Shown: positions 1 to 8,701 of the stretch, one piece after another
Numbering within the stretch: position 1 is the stretch's first letter
Layout of the letters: the number at the start of each line of letters is the position of its first letter
Origin: Bacteroidota bacterium
Lineage (GTDB): Bacteria > Bacteroidota > Bacteroidia > AKYH767-A > 2013-40CM-41-45
Length of the DNA: 64,000 nucleotides
NCBI GenBank assembly: GCA_016720935.1
Contig: JADKJP010000004.1
Location: 310,001 to 374,000, forward strand
Reading direction: 5' to 3'
The notes under the pieces: generated by a model
Databases searched by the model: none
What the model saw: only the letters and a program-made list of their open reading frames with translations
Told to the model about the DNA's origin: nothing
Program-made: the position numbers and the translations under genes

Positions 1-360
1 TGCTTTTTCGTTTGCATGAGAAAATGTTGATTTGACTTTCTTATCACTTTCAAATTTCCCAACAAAAGGCATAAGTAAAATATCTCCGTAATCCGAACAA
101 CCTGTACCACTCAGGTGTGTGTGGGAAAAACCGTAAATTATTGAATCGCTGTAATGATAGCCTCCGCAGCCATCCCAACTACCATCGATGCGTGTATCCG
201 GGCTCAATTGAACCATCGCGAAGGGCAAAGTAGCTCCCGGGTAGGTATGTCCATGACCGCCGGTTCCGATGAAAGGATTGACGAGAGCAGCATAATCAGC
301 TTGCGCCATAGAAGAAAATCCGGTTAAAATTAAAATGGCGAACAGCAGATTTTTTTTCAT
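1..360 (-). CDS. GH92 alpha-mannosidase, N-terminal fragment (cut by window edge)
   Basis: The first 120 codons of a gene that runs off the left edge. The ATG lies at 358-360, six bases after the stop of the GH2 gene. Residues 1-20 form a signal peptide ending near SSMAQA, so the enzyme is exported. Residues about 26-56 carry VNPFIGTGGHGHTYPGATLP and FAMVQLSPDTR, the hallmark start of glycoside hydrolase family 92, followed by CGGYHYSDSIIYGFSHTHLSGTG, also typical. GH92 enzymes are calcium-dependent exo-alpha-mannosidases that trim the mannose arms of N-glycans. It is the last visible gene of the operon that starts at 7940. The catalytic residues lie outside the window, so linkage specificity cannot be judged. 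The family call is firm. Confidence 0.9.
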   Translation of the reverse strand, partial: MKKNLLFAILILTGFSSMAQADYAALVNPFIGTGGHGHTYPGATLPFAMVQLSPDTRIDGSWDGCGGYHYSDSIIYGFSHTHLSGTGCSDYGDILLMPFVGKFESDKKVKSTFSHANEKA

Positions 361-366
361 GAAAAT

Positions 367-2904
367 TTATTTGGCTCTTAAGATTTCGAAGTTATCCATT
401 CCCTTTTTATCATTCAGGAATTCCGCCTCCAGCTTCATTTCTTTTCCCGTGATTCCCGCAGGTATTTGTATTCGTGATTCTGCATTGGGTAGTATGTCAA
501 AATAATTTAATTCAAACTGATCATTTCCGTTTGCACGAAGGCTGAGGTTTTTGATAAGAACCTTGGATCGAATAGAAAGGAAAGTACCGCTTGAATCTAA
601 ACTAAATTCCGGTTTCGCTTTGGGAAGGATCAGGTCTTTCGGTTTTCTAAAATAAAACACCCTCTGATCCAGCGTAACGCCATTACTGACCACTGATGCA
701 AGCAAATATCCTTTCGCAGGATCGATCTTTTGCTTTGTAAAACCGGTATCAATTGAAAACGAAAGTGTACTACTCCCCGCTTTTAAAGACAACTTCTGCT
801 GATGCAACCAGCGTTCTTTTCCATCAAATGAAAATAATTTAAGAACGAGGATGCAGGAAAGGTCATTAATAGAATCTGAAACGATATAGGTATTCAGGTT
901 TGATCCTTCAATCACCGGAGAAACAATGACATTTTTAAATCTGTCTTTCACAACATAAGCAGATGCTTTCCAATTTCCATAATAATCAAGGGCACTCCAG
1001 GAAATTCCGGGCCAGGGATCATTCCATTGCCAGAATAATGTTCCCATACATTTCGGCTTTGCTCTGCGATGCGCTTCAATCGCAGTTTGCAGACCATCCG
1101 CCTGTAACAACTGGGAGTAATACCGATATTGATTTGCATTCATTGGCTCGGGATAATCCCGTTTCATGTATTCAGAAATTGTCTCAAAACCGGTCGGATG
1201 TTTCTGATGTGATTTCAGCACAGGATCAGACGTTTTCCAATTGGCTTCTGTGCCAAATGATTCAATGGTTGAAGTTGATGGTAATCCCTGGAAACCATAT
1301 TCAGACATAAATCGTCCAACTTTATTTTCGTAATTACTAAAGGGTTCCATTCCCCACCACACACCCCAGTAATGTGAATCTCCTTGCTGTAAACTTTCTT
1401 TATGCCCCCAGCCTATTGAAGGAGAGGATGGCCAATAAAATCTTGCAGGGTCTTCCTGCTTTAACACTGAAGGAATCACATCCGCAAACAATTTATTGTA
1501 ATCGTTCCAGATCTTTAAAGAATCAACTGATGAATATTTGTATTGCTTTTGCCAACCCCAGTTTTTCCAGCCTTCATCCGCTTCATTATTACCGCACCAC
1601 AATGCAATACTTGCATGATGCCGAAGCCGGCGAACATTATCTGTTATCTCCTCACGAACAGAAGAAATAAATGCTGAATCGCCGGGTAACATAGAACAGG
1701 CAAACATAAAATCCTGCCAGACCAGGATTCCTTTTTCATCACAACGTTTGTAAAATGCATCGTCAGGATAGATGCCTCCGCCCCAAACGCGCAGCATATT
1801 CATATTGCATGTTGCCGCATCATCCACCAGACTGTCAATTGTGCCTTGACGAATATTTCCCGGAAACATATCCATAGGAACTACGTTTGCTCCTTTTGCA
1901 AACACTGGAACTCCATTCAATTTAAAATAGAAGCTCTTTCCAATGCTGTCTTTCTCCTGTACAAGTTCAAGAGTACGTAAACCATATGAAAATTCTTTCC
2001 TGTCAAAATTCCCTTTGAAATCAGCGCCCTCAAAATAAAACGTATAAAGAAAAGGTTCGCCATATCCATTGCACCACCATTTTTTTGGTCCAAAAATCTG
2101 ATAATCGTATGAAATGGTATTCATTCCCTTTTTCAAATCTTCGTTCCTGCCAAGACGCTGTCCATTTCCTTTGTTGATCATTTTTAAATTAAAAAAACCG
2201 GTATCATTCGCGAGCACATCGACTTCCATCCGCAAAGTGGCGCGTTTGTCTGTCAGTTCTTTCAGCTGAATTCGAACATCCTGAAAAGTGAAGTGATTCC
2301 AAAAATGCAGTTCAATTGGTTTCCAGATACCACATCCCAACAGTCGTGGCGCGAAATCCCATCCAAATTGATAAGCAGCTTTTCTGGTAAACACACGATC
2401 TTCTCCGGGAAGAGTATATGAAATTTCTGCAGCCGCTTCAGATGCTTTTTTCAAAGCGGAATAAAAAACGACACGCAGTGAATTCGCCCCCGGTTTAATC
2501 AGTTTCTGACAATTGACTTTCCAAGTGCGGAACATATTATCCGCCTGAAGGATATTTATATCATTCAAAAAAACATCAGCGTATGTATCCAGACCTGAAA
2601 GTTCCAATTCCACCTCCTGGCTTTTAGCCAATTCGTCGGATAAGATAAAGGAACTCTGGTATTCCCACTCTGCACTATCGACCCATTGAAGGTGGTCAGC
2701 ATTGTCTTTCAAATATGGATCCGCTATCAGCTTGTTGGACAACAAATCAGTATACACACTGCCGGGCACTGTAGCCGGATGCCAGTTGGCATCACCAACT
2801 TTCCGGAATTTCCAATCGGAATTTAACTTTACGATTTCCGCACCATTGGTTATTTGCAGGAGAGAAACCGACAAGCAAAATAAAACGAGAAATCTTTTCA
2901 TCAT
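367..2904 (-). CDS. GH2 beta-mannosidase, exported
   Basis: Family 2 glycoside hydrolase of about 845 residues, the usual size of beta-mannosidase, which releases beta-mannose from Man-beta-1,4-GlcNAc. Residues 1-21 are a signal peptide. A sugar-binding jelly roll (about 30-205) and an immunoglobulin-like domain precede the TIM barrel. The barrel carries the acid/base glutamate in WCGNNEADEGW (about E441) and the nucleophile in FMSEYGFQG (about E535). The WGGGIYPDDAFY stretch is characteristic of the mannosidase branch rather than beta-galactosidase. A GTG at 2908-2910 could extend it by two codons, but that would overlap the cutC stop; ATG at 2904 leaves a two-base gap and is preferred. It sits in the N-glycan operon between cutC and GH92. 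Confidence 0.9.
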   Translation of the reverse strand: MMKRFLVLFCLSVSLLQITNGAEIVKLNSDWKFRKVGDANWHPATVPGSVYTDLLSNKLIADPYLKDNADHLQWVDSAEWEYQSSFILSDELAKSQEVELELSGLDTYADVFLNDINILQADNMFRTWKVNCQKLIKPGANSLRVVFYSALKKASEAAAEISYTLPGEDRVFTRKAAYQFGWDFAPRLLGCGIWKPIELHFWNHFTFQDVRIQLKELTDKRATLRMEVDVLANDTGFFNLKMINKGNGQRLGRNEDLKKGMNTISYDYQIFGPKKWWCNGYGEPFLYTFYFEGADFKGNFDRKEFSYGLRTLELVQEKDSIGKSFYFKLNGVPVFAKGANVVPMDMFPGNIRQGTIDSLVDDAATCNMNMLRVWGGGIYPDDAFYKRCDEKGILVWQDFMFACSMLPGDSAFISSVREEITDNVRRLRHHASIALWCGNNEADEGWKNWGWQKQYKYSSVDSLKIWNDYNKLFADVIPSVLKQEDPARFYWPSSPSIGWGHKESLQQGDSHYWGVWWGMEPFSNYENKVGRFMSEYGFQGLPSTSTIESFGTEANWKTSDPVLKSHQKHPTGFETISEYMKRDYPEPMNANQYRYYSQLLQADGLQTAIEAHRRAKPKCMGTLFWQWNDPWPGISWSALDYYGNWKASAYVVKDRFKNVIVSPVIEGSNLNTYIVSDSINDLSCILVLKLFSFDGKERWLHQQKLSLKAGSSTLSFSIDTGFTKQKIDPAKGYLLASVVSNGVTLDQRVFYFRKPKDLILPKAKPEFSLDSSGTFLSIRSKVLIKNLSLRANGNDQFELNYFDILPNAESRIQIPAGITGKEMKLEAEFLNDKKGMDNFEILRAK

Positions 2905-2906
2905 TG

Positions 2907-3656
2907 TCACGTACCTTTTTCTGAATTGAATACTATTTTTTTTAATCTGCGAATATCCTCCGGATCAGGAATTGGATTGGATACATTCGAATCTCTATTT
3001 CCATGACCTGTAAGATTATTCAACGAAAATCCCTTATGAGAAGACCCAAAATTAAGACAAGAAGAATGTATTTCCGATGATCCCGTAAAACGAATAATCT
3101 CTGAAACATTTTCCTCTCTGACTCCACCTCCCGGCATAACAACTAATTTATTCTTGCTGAATAAGATAAGCTCGCGAATTCTTTCTTTTCCCAACAAGGC
3201 ATTTGAAGCCTGGCCGGAAGTTAACAATCGGTCACATCCACAGGAAATAACATCTTCTAAAATCTCAGGGTAATTTGCTGCAACATCAAAAGCACGATGA
3301 AAAGTGACTGACATTGGTTTGGCAAGAGAAACCAATTCGCGTGTTTTGTCAGTATCAATTTTCCCATCCGGTAATAAACACCCCAGAACAACACCTTCAA
3401 CTCCGATGTCTTTGCAGAAAAGAACAGAATCCTTCATGAGCAACAACTCTTCTGCGGAATAAACAAAATCACCCGATCTTGGTCGAATCAATACATGCAG
3501 AGGCAGTGGTGAATTTTTTTTTGCTAATCGGATAAAATCAAATGATGGGGTTACACCACCTGTCTCCAGTTTCTCGCATAGTTCAATCCTGTCGGCACCG
3601 CCTTGTATTGCCGCATGCACGGATTCGATGTTTGTGCAAACTATTTCCAGGAGCAT
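2907..3656 (-). CDS. cutC: CutC family TIM-barrel protein
   Basis: A 249-residue protein of the CutC family at full family length, with no signal peptide, so cytoplasmic. Recognisable blocks are ECTNIESVHAAIQGGADRIELC-like residues near the N-terminus (IQGGADRIELCEKLETGG), HVLIRPRSGDF near 55, TFHRAFD near 120, LLTSGQASNALLGKERI, and MPGGGVREENV near 175. CutC was named from a copper-tolerance phenotype in Escherichia coli, but its biochemical activity is not established. It is a TIM barrel with a phosphate-friendly architecture. Here it lies inside an N-glycan degradation operon, 15 bases after the glycosylasparaginase and 2 bases before the beta-mannosidase. This suggests, by context only, a role in handling a sugar or amino-sugar product rather than copper. 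Confidence 0.88.
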   Translation of the reverse strand: MLLEIVCTNIESVHAAIQGGADRIELCEKLETGGVTPSFDFIRLAKKNSPLPLHVLIRPRSGDFVYSAEELLLMKDSVLFCKDIGVEGVVLGCLLPDGKIDTDKTRELVSLAKPMSVTFHRAFDVAANYPEILEDVISCGCDRLLTSGQASNALLGKERIRELILFSKNKLVVMPGGGVREENVSEIIRFTGSSEIHSSCLNFGSSHKGFSLNNLTGHGNRDSNVSNPIPDPEDIRRLKKIVFNSEKGT

Positions 3657-3671
3657 TTTACAAATTGAAAA

Positions 3672-4649
3672 TCAGTAGTGGCTTTTAGCATCAATCAGTA
3701 TATTCGAAACTGAATTGGAATACACAGCATAATTAAATCCTGTTTGGAGACAGTAAGAGCCGTATTCGCCGTGCTTATTCAATGCCAAAAATCCAACCTG
3801 AATTTCTTTTGATTTTTTTGGTTGATTTTTAACAATACGTTCAACAGCGATGCGGCAGGCTTCTTCAGGATTTTTTCCCTGACGCATCAACTCAACCACT
3901 AAGTGTGAACCACAAATGCGGATGACTTCTTCACCTACTCCGGTTGAAGTGGCTGCTCCAACTTCATTATCTACAAATAATCCGGCACCAATAATCGGGG
4001 AATCTCCTACCCTTCCATGGAGCTTATAAGCCATACCACTGGTGGTACAGGCACCGGATAAATTTCCCTGCTGATCCATAGCGATCATTCCAATAGTATC
4101 GTGATTTTCCCAATTAACAACAGGTTTATACTGCGATGTTTTTAACCACTCCTTCCAGGCAGCTTCTGATTCGGGGGTAAGCAGGTTTTCTTTTTTGAAT
4201 CCCTGGTCAAGCGCGAATTTCAAAGCGCCTTCTCCAACCAGCATCACATGAGGAGTTTTTTCCATCACCATTCTTGCAACAGAAATCGGATGCATGATAT
4301 GTTCCAGAAAAGCGACAGAACCACAACCCGCATTTTCATCCATGATGCATGCATCCAGAGTAACACGACCATCGCGATCAGGAAGTCCTCCATAGCCAAC
4401 AGATGTAACTTTCGGATCAGCTTCCGGTATTCTCACACCCGCTTCCACCGCATCCAGTGCCCGTCCACCCTTTGAAAGAATTTCCCATGCAGATGCGTTT
4501 GCAGGAATACCATGCGACCAGGTGGAAAGCACAATAGCTCCTGAAGAGGTCACAGGTTTTTTCTCTGCAAATAATTTGGGGAGGTTTAGAAAAACCAGGG
4601 AACCAAGACCGGAGATTTTTATAAAATCTCTTCTGCTTTTCGTAGCCAT
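3672..4649 (-). CDS. N4-(beta-N-acetylglucosaminyl)-L-asparaginase (glycosylasparaginase)
   Basis: N-terminal nucleophile hydrolase of the T2 asparaginase family, 325 residues. It cleaves the amide between GlcNAc and asparagine, the last bond of N-glycan breakdown. The precursor self-cleaves before a threonine: NHDTIGMIAMD places this at about T185. DSPIIGAGLFVDN (about 216-228) and ATSTGVGEEVIR are the substrate-pocket segments of the glycosylasparaginase branch. The N-terminus KSRRDFIKISG (R6, R7) followed by a hydrophobic stretch is a Tat signal, so folded export is predicted. A TTG at 4665-4667 opens the frame earlier, but the ATG at 4647-4649 gives a normal Tat start and a 10-base gap after the GH20 gene. 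A plain isoaspartyl peptidase is the main alternative. Confidence 0.88.
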   Translation of the reverse strand: MATKSRRDFIKISGLGSLVFLNLPKLFAEKKPVTSSGAIVLSTWSHGIPANASAWEILSKGGRALDAVEAGVRIPEADPKVTSVGYGGLPDRDGRVTLDACIMDENAGCGSVAFLEHIMHPISVARMVMEKTPHVMLVGEGALKFALDQGFKKENLLTPESEAAWKEWLKTSQYKPVVNWENHDTIGMIAMDQQGNLSGACTTSGMAYKLHGRVGDSPIIGAGLFVDNEVGAATSTGVGEEVIRICGSHLVVELMRQGKNPEEACRIAVERIVKNQPKKSKEIQVGFLALNKHGEYGSYCLQTGFNYAVYSNSVSNILIDAKSHY

Positions 4650-4659
4650 GTATCTAGTG

Positions 4660-6966
4660 TTATTCAATCATGATTTCATCACAAAATAGCCAGGCAGGAT
4701 TTCCTTCTCCGGCTTTACCGTTTGGAATTGTTCCGCTATTTTCCGCGATGACTTTTACAAATTTCGCTGTTGTTCTCCCGAGATTTAGTGTGATGAGTCT
4801 TTGTCCGGGTTTAATTTCAGAGGAAGAAATTTTCTTCAAGGACTTAAAAATTACACCATCATCACTTACCAATACTTCTACTGATGTCGGTAAATAGATC
4901 CAGCTTGCCTCATCCTGAAGAACATCGACACTTACTTTTGTAAAAGTAACTGGACGACTAAGGTCAATAGTAGCATCCAGGTTTTTTCCACTCCAGCCCA
5001 GCCAGTCTGAACCATTCCAGGGTAAATTTCCGGTAACACCATTCAACAATGAGAATCCGCCCCCACGACAATATTCTTCATGAGGTACATCTTTTAAAAT
5101 GATCTCTTTTCCTGTTGCAAAATTGAGTTTGAACACCTGAGAAAAGTCACGGCCACGCTTGAACTGTCCATCGAAAACCGCAGCTTTGATATTTGCAGAT
5201 TGTCCCAATGGAATTCTTCCATTGTAAACAGGTGATTGCAATTTAGGTTCAGAGCCGTCATCCGTATAATGAATCACTCCTCCTTCGTACTCGGTATTCA
5301 GTTCGAGTGCGACTCCTTCTGATCCGCTGTTTGGATACACAAAATAATTAACATCAAACACCGCTTTGGAATAATTCACCTTCAGAAAATCGAGCATTTT
5401 AAAATGACCTACGAGCCGGTGGGTAAAACTCTTGTAATTCTTTTGTTCTGAGGGTGACCATAAAACTTCCGAGAGCGCTGCCATCCGTGGCATGACCATG
5501 TATTCTACCTGTGAGAAATCAGGTATATATTCTGTCCAGAGATTTCCCTGCGCACCTAATATATGTTTGCGTTCTTCTGCATTGAGTACATCCGGACAAG
5601 GTTCAAACTGATATACACGATCCAAAGGAAGATAACCTCCGATCGCGAGCGGTTCTTTTGCATCTCTGGACTGATAATAATCAAAGTAGCAGGAGCCTGT
5701 CGGAGTCATCACTACATCGTGATTTTGTTTCGCGGCCTCTATTCCTCCACTGTATCCTCTCCATGACATTACAGTAGCTTCAGGTGGAAGGCCACCTTCC
5801 AGAATCTCATCCCAGCCTATCATTTTCTTCCCTTTTGATTGAAGATATTTTTCGATTCGGCGGACAAAATAACTTTGCAATTCATGCTCATTCTTTAAGC
5901 CCTCCTTTGCCATCAACTGTTGGCAATGCGAGCATTGTTTCCAGCGATCTTTCGGACATTCATCTCCACCAACATGAATATATTTTCCGGGAAACAAATC
6001 AGAGACTTCACTTAACACATTTTCCAGAAAAGTAAACGTCTCTTCTTTGGGACAATATACATCCTGAAAAACGCCCCAGGTTTTTCCTACTTCAAATGGC
6101 CCTCCCGTGCAGGAAAGTTCGGGATAAGCTGCAAGCGCCGCAAGAGCATGTCCTGGCATTTCAATTTCAGGAACTATGTTCACATGTCGTTGCTTCGCAT
6201 AGGCTACGATCTCACGAATTTCATTTTGTGTATAATAACCACCGTAGCGAATGGTGTCATAACGTTCAGGAATTTCTCCGTAATGACCGATTAGTGTTCC
6301 TTTGCGATACGCGCTGATTTCCTGAAGCTTTGGATATTTTTTTATCTCAATGCGCCAGCCCTGATCATCGGTAAGGTGCCAGTGAAAAGTATTCATCTTG
6401 TACATTGCAAGATGATCAATATATTTTTTTACAAACTCCTTTGAAAAAAAATGTCTGCATACATCAAGATGCATTCCTCTCCAGGCAAAGCGTGGATAAT
6501 CTTCAATTTTAGCTGTAGGAATTTTAATTGTCGGTGTTTTACCGGCAGGTAATAATTGTATCAAGGTCTGGATACCGTAAAATACACCTGCTCCGGAACC
6601 GCCGTGTAAAGAAATTTTCTCAACACCAATATCCATGTGGTAAGCATCCGGAGTAAGTTTAGCATCCGTTGAATCCCGAAAAAAATTCAGTGCCTTTTTA
6701 CGCTCTTTTATCGAAGTAGAAATTTCCAAACGGAAACCGTAATGATCAAAGAGATATGCATTAAAGAGAGCTGCATCCTTTCTGGAATTCTCATCGTTAA
6801 CAACAATCTGCGTTTCCGGCAAGAGCTGAAAACTGCCGAAGCCAGGTAAAAAAGATACCGGTTTTGGAATCAGCGGGAATTTATCAAGATTATCTTGCGC
6901 CTGCGAAGACAGGTTCATGACGACTAGTATCAAGATTGTTAATTTCCAATTAAAGCGAATGATCAT
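4660..6966 (-). CDS. GH20 beta-N-acetylhexosaminidase, exported
   Basis: About 768 residues. It removes terminal beta-linked GlcNAc or GalNAc by substrate-assisted catalysis. Residues 1-23 are a signal peptide ending SSQAQ. A GH20b domain (about 28-155) is followed by the catalytic barrel (about 160-500). Diagnostic segments are RGMHLDVCRHFF, FHWHLTDDQGWRIEIKKYP, PEIEMPGHALAALAAYPEL and HVGGDECPK, with the catalytic Asp-Glu pair at about D335-E336. The C-terminal 230 residues contain a chitobiase-type domain (IHYTDDGSEP) and a discoidin-like F5/8C carbohydrate-binding domain. The frame opens at a TTG (6976-6978), but ATG 6966 is followed directly by the signal peptide and leaves eight bases after the ROK kinase gene. 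It is part of the N-glycan operon. Confidence 0.92.
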   Translation of the reverse strand: MIIRFNWKLTILILVVMNLSSQAQDNLDKFPLIPKPVSFLPGFGSFQLLPETQIVVNDENSRKDAALFNAYLFDHYGFRLEISTSIKERKKALNFFRDSTDAKLTPDAYHMDIGVEKISLHGGSGAGVFYGIQTLIQLLPAGKTPTIKIPTAKIEDYPRFAWRGMHLDVCRHFFSKEFVKKYIDHLAMYKMNTFHWHLTDDQGWRIEIKKYPKLQEISAYRKGTLIGHYGEIPERYDTIRYGGYYTQNEIREIVAYAKQRHVNIVPEIEMPGHALAALAAYPELSCTGGPFEVGKTWGVFQDVYCPKEETFTFLENVLSEVSDLFPGKYIHVGGDECPKDRWKQCSHCQQLMAKEGLKNEHELQSYFVRRIEKYLQSKGKKMIGWDEILEGGLPPEATVMSWRGYSGGIEAAKQNHDVVMTPTGSCYFDYYQSRDAKEPLAIGGYLPLDRVYQFEPCPDVLNAEERKHILGAQGNLWTEYIPDFSQVEYMVMPRMAALSEVLWSPSEQKNYKSFTHRLVGHFKMLDFLKVNYSKAVFDVNYFVYPNSGSEGVALELNTEYEGGVIHYTDDGSEPKLQSPVYNGRIPLGQSANIKAAVFDGQFKRGRDFSQVFKLNFATGKEIILKDVPHEEYCRGGGFSLLNGVTGNLPWNGSDWLGWSGKNLDATIDLSRPVTFTKVSVDVLQDEASWIYLPTSVEVLVSDDGVIFKSLKKISSSEIKPGQRLITLNLGRTTAKFVKVIAENSGTIPNGKAGEGNPAWLFCDEIMIE

Positions 6967-6974
6967 GTGTGATT

Positions 6975-7940
6975 TCAAACTAATTTTTTATCCAACTCCT
7001 TCCATGCAAGAGAAGCCGCGCCGAGGATGGCAGCATCATTTTCAGGCAAAGAAGATGGAAGAATTTTTATTTTGTTCTTATAGATATTCAGAAGATTCTT
7101 TTCGAAACTCAAAATTGTCGGATTAAAGAGAAGTTCTCCCGATTGCGCTAGCCCACCAAACAGAAATATTGCTTCCGGGCTTGTGTATGCGACACTATTT
7201 GCCAGCGCAAAACCAAGTAATTCTCCGGTATAATTGAATGCATAAAAGGCAGCTTCTTCTCCTGCCAAAGCCTTATCATAAATTGTTTTTGCATTGATCT
7301 TATGAAAATCAATGTTGTTGTACATAGCCGGATCATCATTTTTCAAAATCTCCAGATAGGTTTTAACAATTCCTGTTGCACTGCAATATTGTTCAAGGCA
7401 GCCTCTTCGCCCGCATCCGCACAACCGACCATGCTGGATGATGAGGGTATGACCTATTTCCCCTGCGAAACCATCATGGCCGTAAACCAATTCTCCATTC
7501 ACAACAATACCACTCCCGAGTCCGGTACCCAGTGTGATGAATAAAAAATCCTTCATTCCTTTAGCTCCACCGAAGTACATTTCACCAAGGCTGGCGGCAT
7601 TGGCATCGTTGGTAAGCACAGAAGGAACCTGAAGTTGATCGTGGAAATATTTGGCAAGAGGAATCACACCATACCATTTCAGATTGGGCGCGAATTCAAT
7701 GGTGCCTTTGAAATAATTTCCATTCGGGGCTCCAATTCCAACTCCAACAATTTTTGCATCAAAATCAAAAGAGGCCAACTGTTTTTCTGCCTGTTTGCAG
7801 ACAGCTTTTACAAGATCTTCGGCTTGTGGAAAATCGCTTGTAGCTATTACATTTTTCGGATAAATGTGTCCTTGCCGGTCCACAAATCCAAACGATGTGT
7901 TCGTACCTCCAATATCTATACCCAGCGCTAGTGTTTGCAT
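6975..7940 (-). CDS. ROK family sugar kinase (glucokinase/GlcNAc/mannose kinase type)
   Basis: A 321-residue cytoplasmic kinase of the ROK family and first gene of the operon. The phosphate loop DIGGTNTSFGF lies at about 9-19, the catalytic aspartate in LTNDANAASLGE (about D112), the ATP-binding LGTGLGSGIVVNGE at about 137-150, EIGH at 161-164, and the ROK zinc-binding motif CGCGRRGCLE at 174-183. The family phosphorylates glucose, N-acetylglucosamine, mannose or N-acetylmannosamine. The sequence alone does not choose between them, but operon partners that release GlcNAc and mannose make one of those two the likely substrate. It lacks the N-terminal helix-turn-helix of ROK repressors, so it is an enzyme rather than a regulator. 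Confidence 0.9.
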   Translation of the reverse strand: MQTLALGIDIGGTNTSFGFVDRQGHIYPKNVIATSDFPQAEDLVKAVCKQAEKQLASFDFDAKIVGVGIGAPNGNYFKGTIEFAPNLKWYGVIPLAKYFHDQLQVPSVLTNDANAASLGEMYFGGAKGMKDFLFITLGTGLGSGIVVNGELVYGHDGFAGEIGHTLIIQHGRLCGCGRRGCLEQYCSATGIVKTYLEILKNDDPAMYNNIDFHKINAKTIYDKALAGEEAAFYAFNYTGELLGFALANSVAYTSPEAIFLFGGLAQSGELLFNPTILSFEKNLLNIYKNKIKILPSSLPENDAAILGAASLAWKELDKKLV

Positions 7941-8251
7941 AGAAATATCCGGAATCCGGCGATGCTTGATTCTGTTTTCTGAAAGCCAAAGTAAATGAAA
8001 CTATTGAACGGAAATACTATTCCTTCCGAAGAAATCAGTTTCCAATCAGGTTTTTATTATCAAAAAAGCAATTTAATACAGAACTCTCAAATTCACCTGA
8101 ATCATAATTTTTTAGAGAATTCCAATAAGGTTTGGAGTTTTGCTCGAAATAATCACATCATTCTCATTTTCAGTGATATATGCTTGATCTTCTCCGTTTG
8201 ATTCGGCAACATTTGAATGATAATTAGTATTCATCCTAAAAACCATTATCT
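7941..8251. other. AT-rich intergenic region between divergent genes
   Basis: This 311-base gap separates the start of the minus-strand N-glycan operon from the start of the plus-strand DoxX-like gene, so it must hold both promoters. An open frame of 68 codons on the plus strand (7995-8201) resembles no known protein and lacks coding character. I found no perfect TAnnTTTG box on either strand. The nearest is TTACTTTG on the minus strand around 7986-7993 and AACATTTG on the plus strand around 8208-8216, each one base off the consensus. Confidence 0.5.
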
Positions 8252-8590
8252 ATGAATTTCATTCATAAAATTGAAACATGGGGTGATTTCCATCAGTCAA
8301 AATGGTTCGCATTACTCAGATTGAGTCTGGGATTGATCATTTTTTTCAAAGGGATTGTATTCATTCGCGACACTGGGGCGATTATTGGAATGATTGCAAA
8401 CAGCGCTGGTTCTATTTACGCTGTTATGCTCGCTCAATATGTGGCGCTGGTTCCTTTCATGGGCGGCTTTTTAATTTCCATCGGATTGATCACCAGAGTT
8501 GCGGTTTTGTTCCAACTACCGGTGTTGATGAGTTTATGCGGACGCATGAACACACGTGAGGGATTTTGGATTTTGGATTGTAGATTTTAG
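8252..8590 (+). CDS. DoxX-like membrane protein, probably truncated at the C-terminus
   Basis: A 112-residue membrane protein matching the start of the DoxX-like family. The conserved opening WFALLRLSLGLIIFFKGIVF is the first helix, followed by two more helices around residues 50-68 and 72-95 (MLAQYVALVPFMGGFLISIG, then LITRVAVLFQLPVLMSL). Family members normally continue after the NTREGF region into a fourth helix and reach about 140 residues. Here the frame enters an inverted repeat at 8569 and ends on a TAG inside it (8588-8590), giving the non-family tail WILDCRF. I infer that the repeat replaced the end of the gene, leaving either a decayed pseudogene or a three-helix remnant. Function in this family is poorly defined. 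Confidence 0.6.
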   Translation: MNFIHKIETWGDFHQSKWFALLRLSLGLIIFFKGIVFIRDTGAIIGMIANSAGSIYAVMLAQYVALVPFMGGFLISIGLITRVAVLFQLPVLMSLCGRMNTREGFWILDCRF

Positions 8591-8696
8591 ATTGATGATT
8601 GTAGATTTATAAAATGGTTTGTGAGTCGACAATATTCTTCATTTGTTAAGGCTAAATAATCTAAAATCAGCAATCTAAAATCTACAATCCAAAATC
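8569..8696. repeat. Perfect 26-base inverted repeat flanking a 76-base loop
   Basis: Positions 8569-8594 and 8671-8696 are exact reverse complements over 26 bases and are built from a GATTnTAGATT-like word. Partial further copies of the same word lie in the loop (8597-8608 and 8656-8669). The left arm supplies the last codons and the stop of the DoxX-like gene. The right arm ends six bases before the T-tract of the csp terminator. Short inverted repeats of this kind occur as dispersed non-autonomous elements in Bacteroidota genomes; whether this one is dispersed cannot be seen from a single window. Confidence 0.8.
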
Positions 8697-8701
8697 TTAA
8701 A

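Noticed and set aside
7995..8201. 68-codon open frame on the plus strand between the N-glycan operon and the DoxX-like gene
   Set aside because: No similarity to known proteins, AT-driven composition and no start context; it lies in the shared promoter region.
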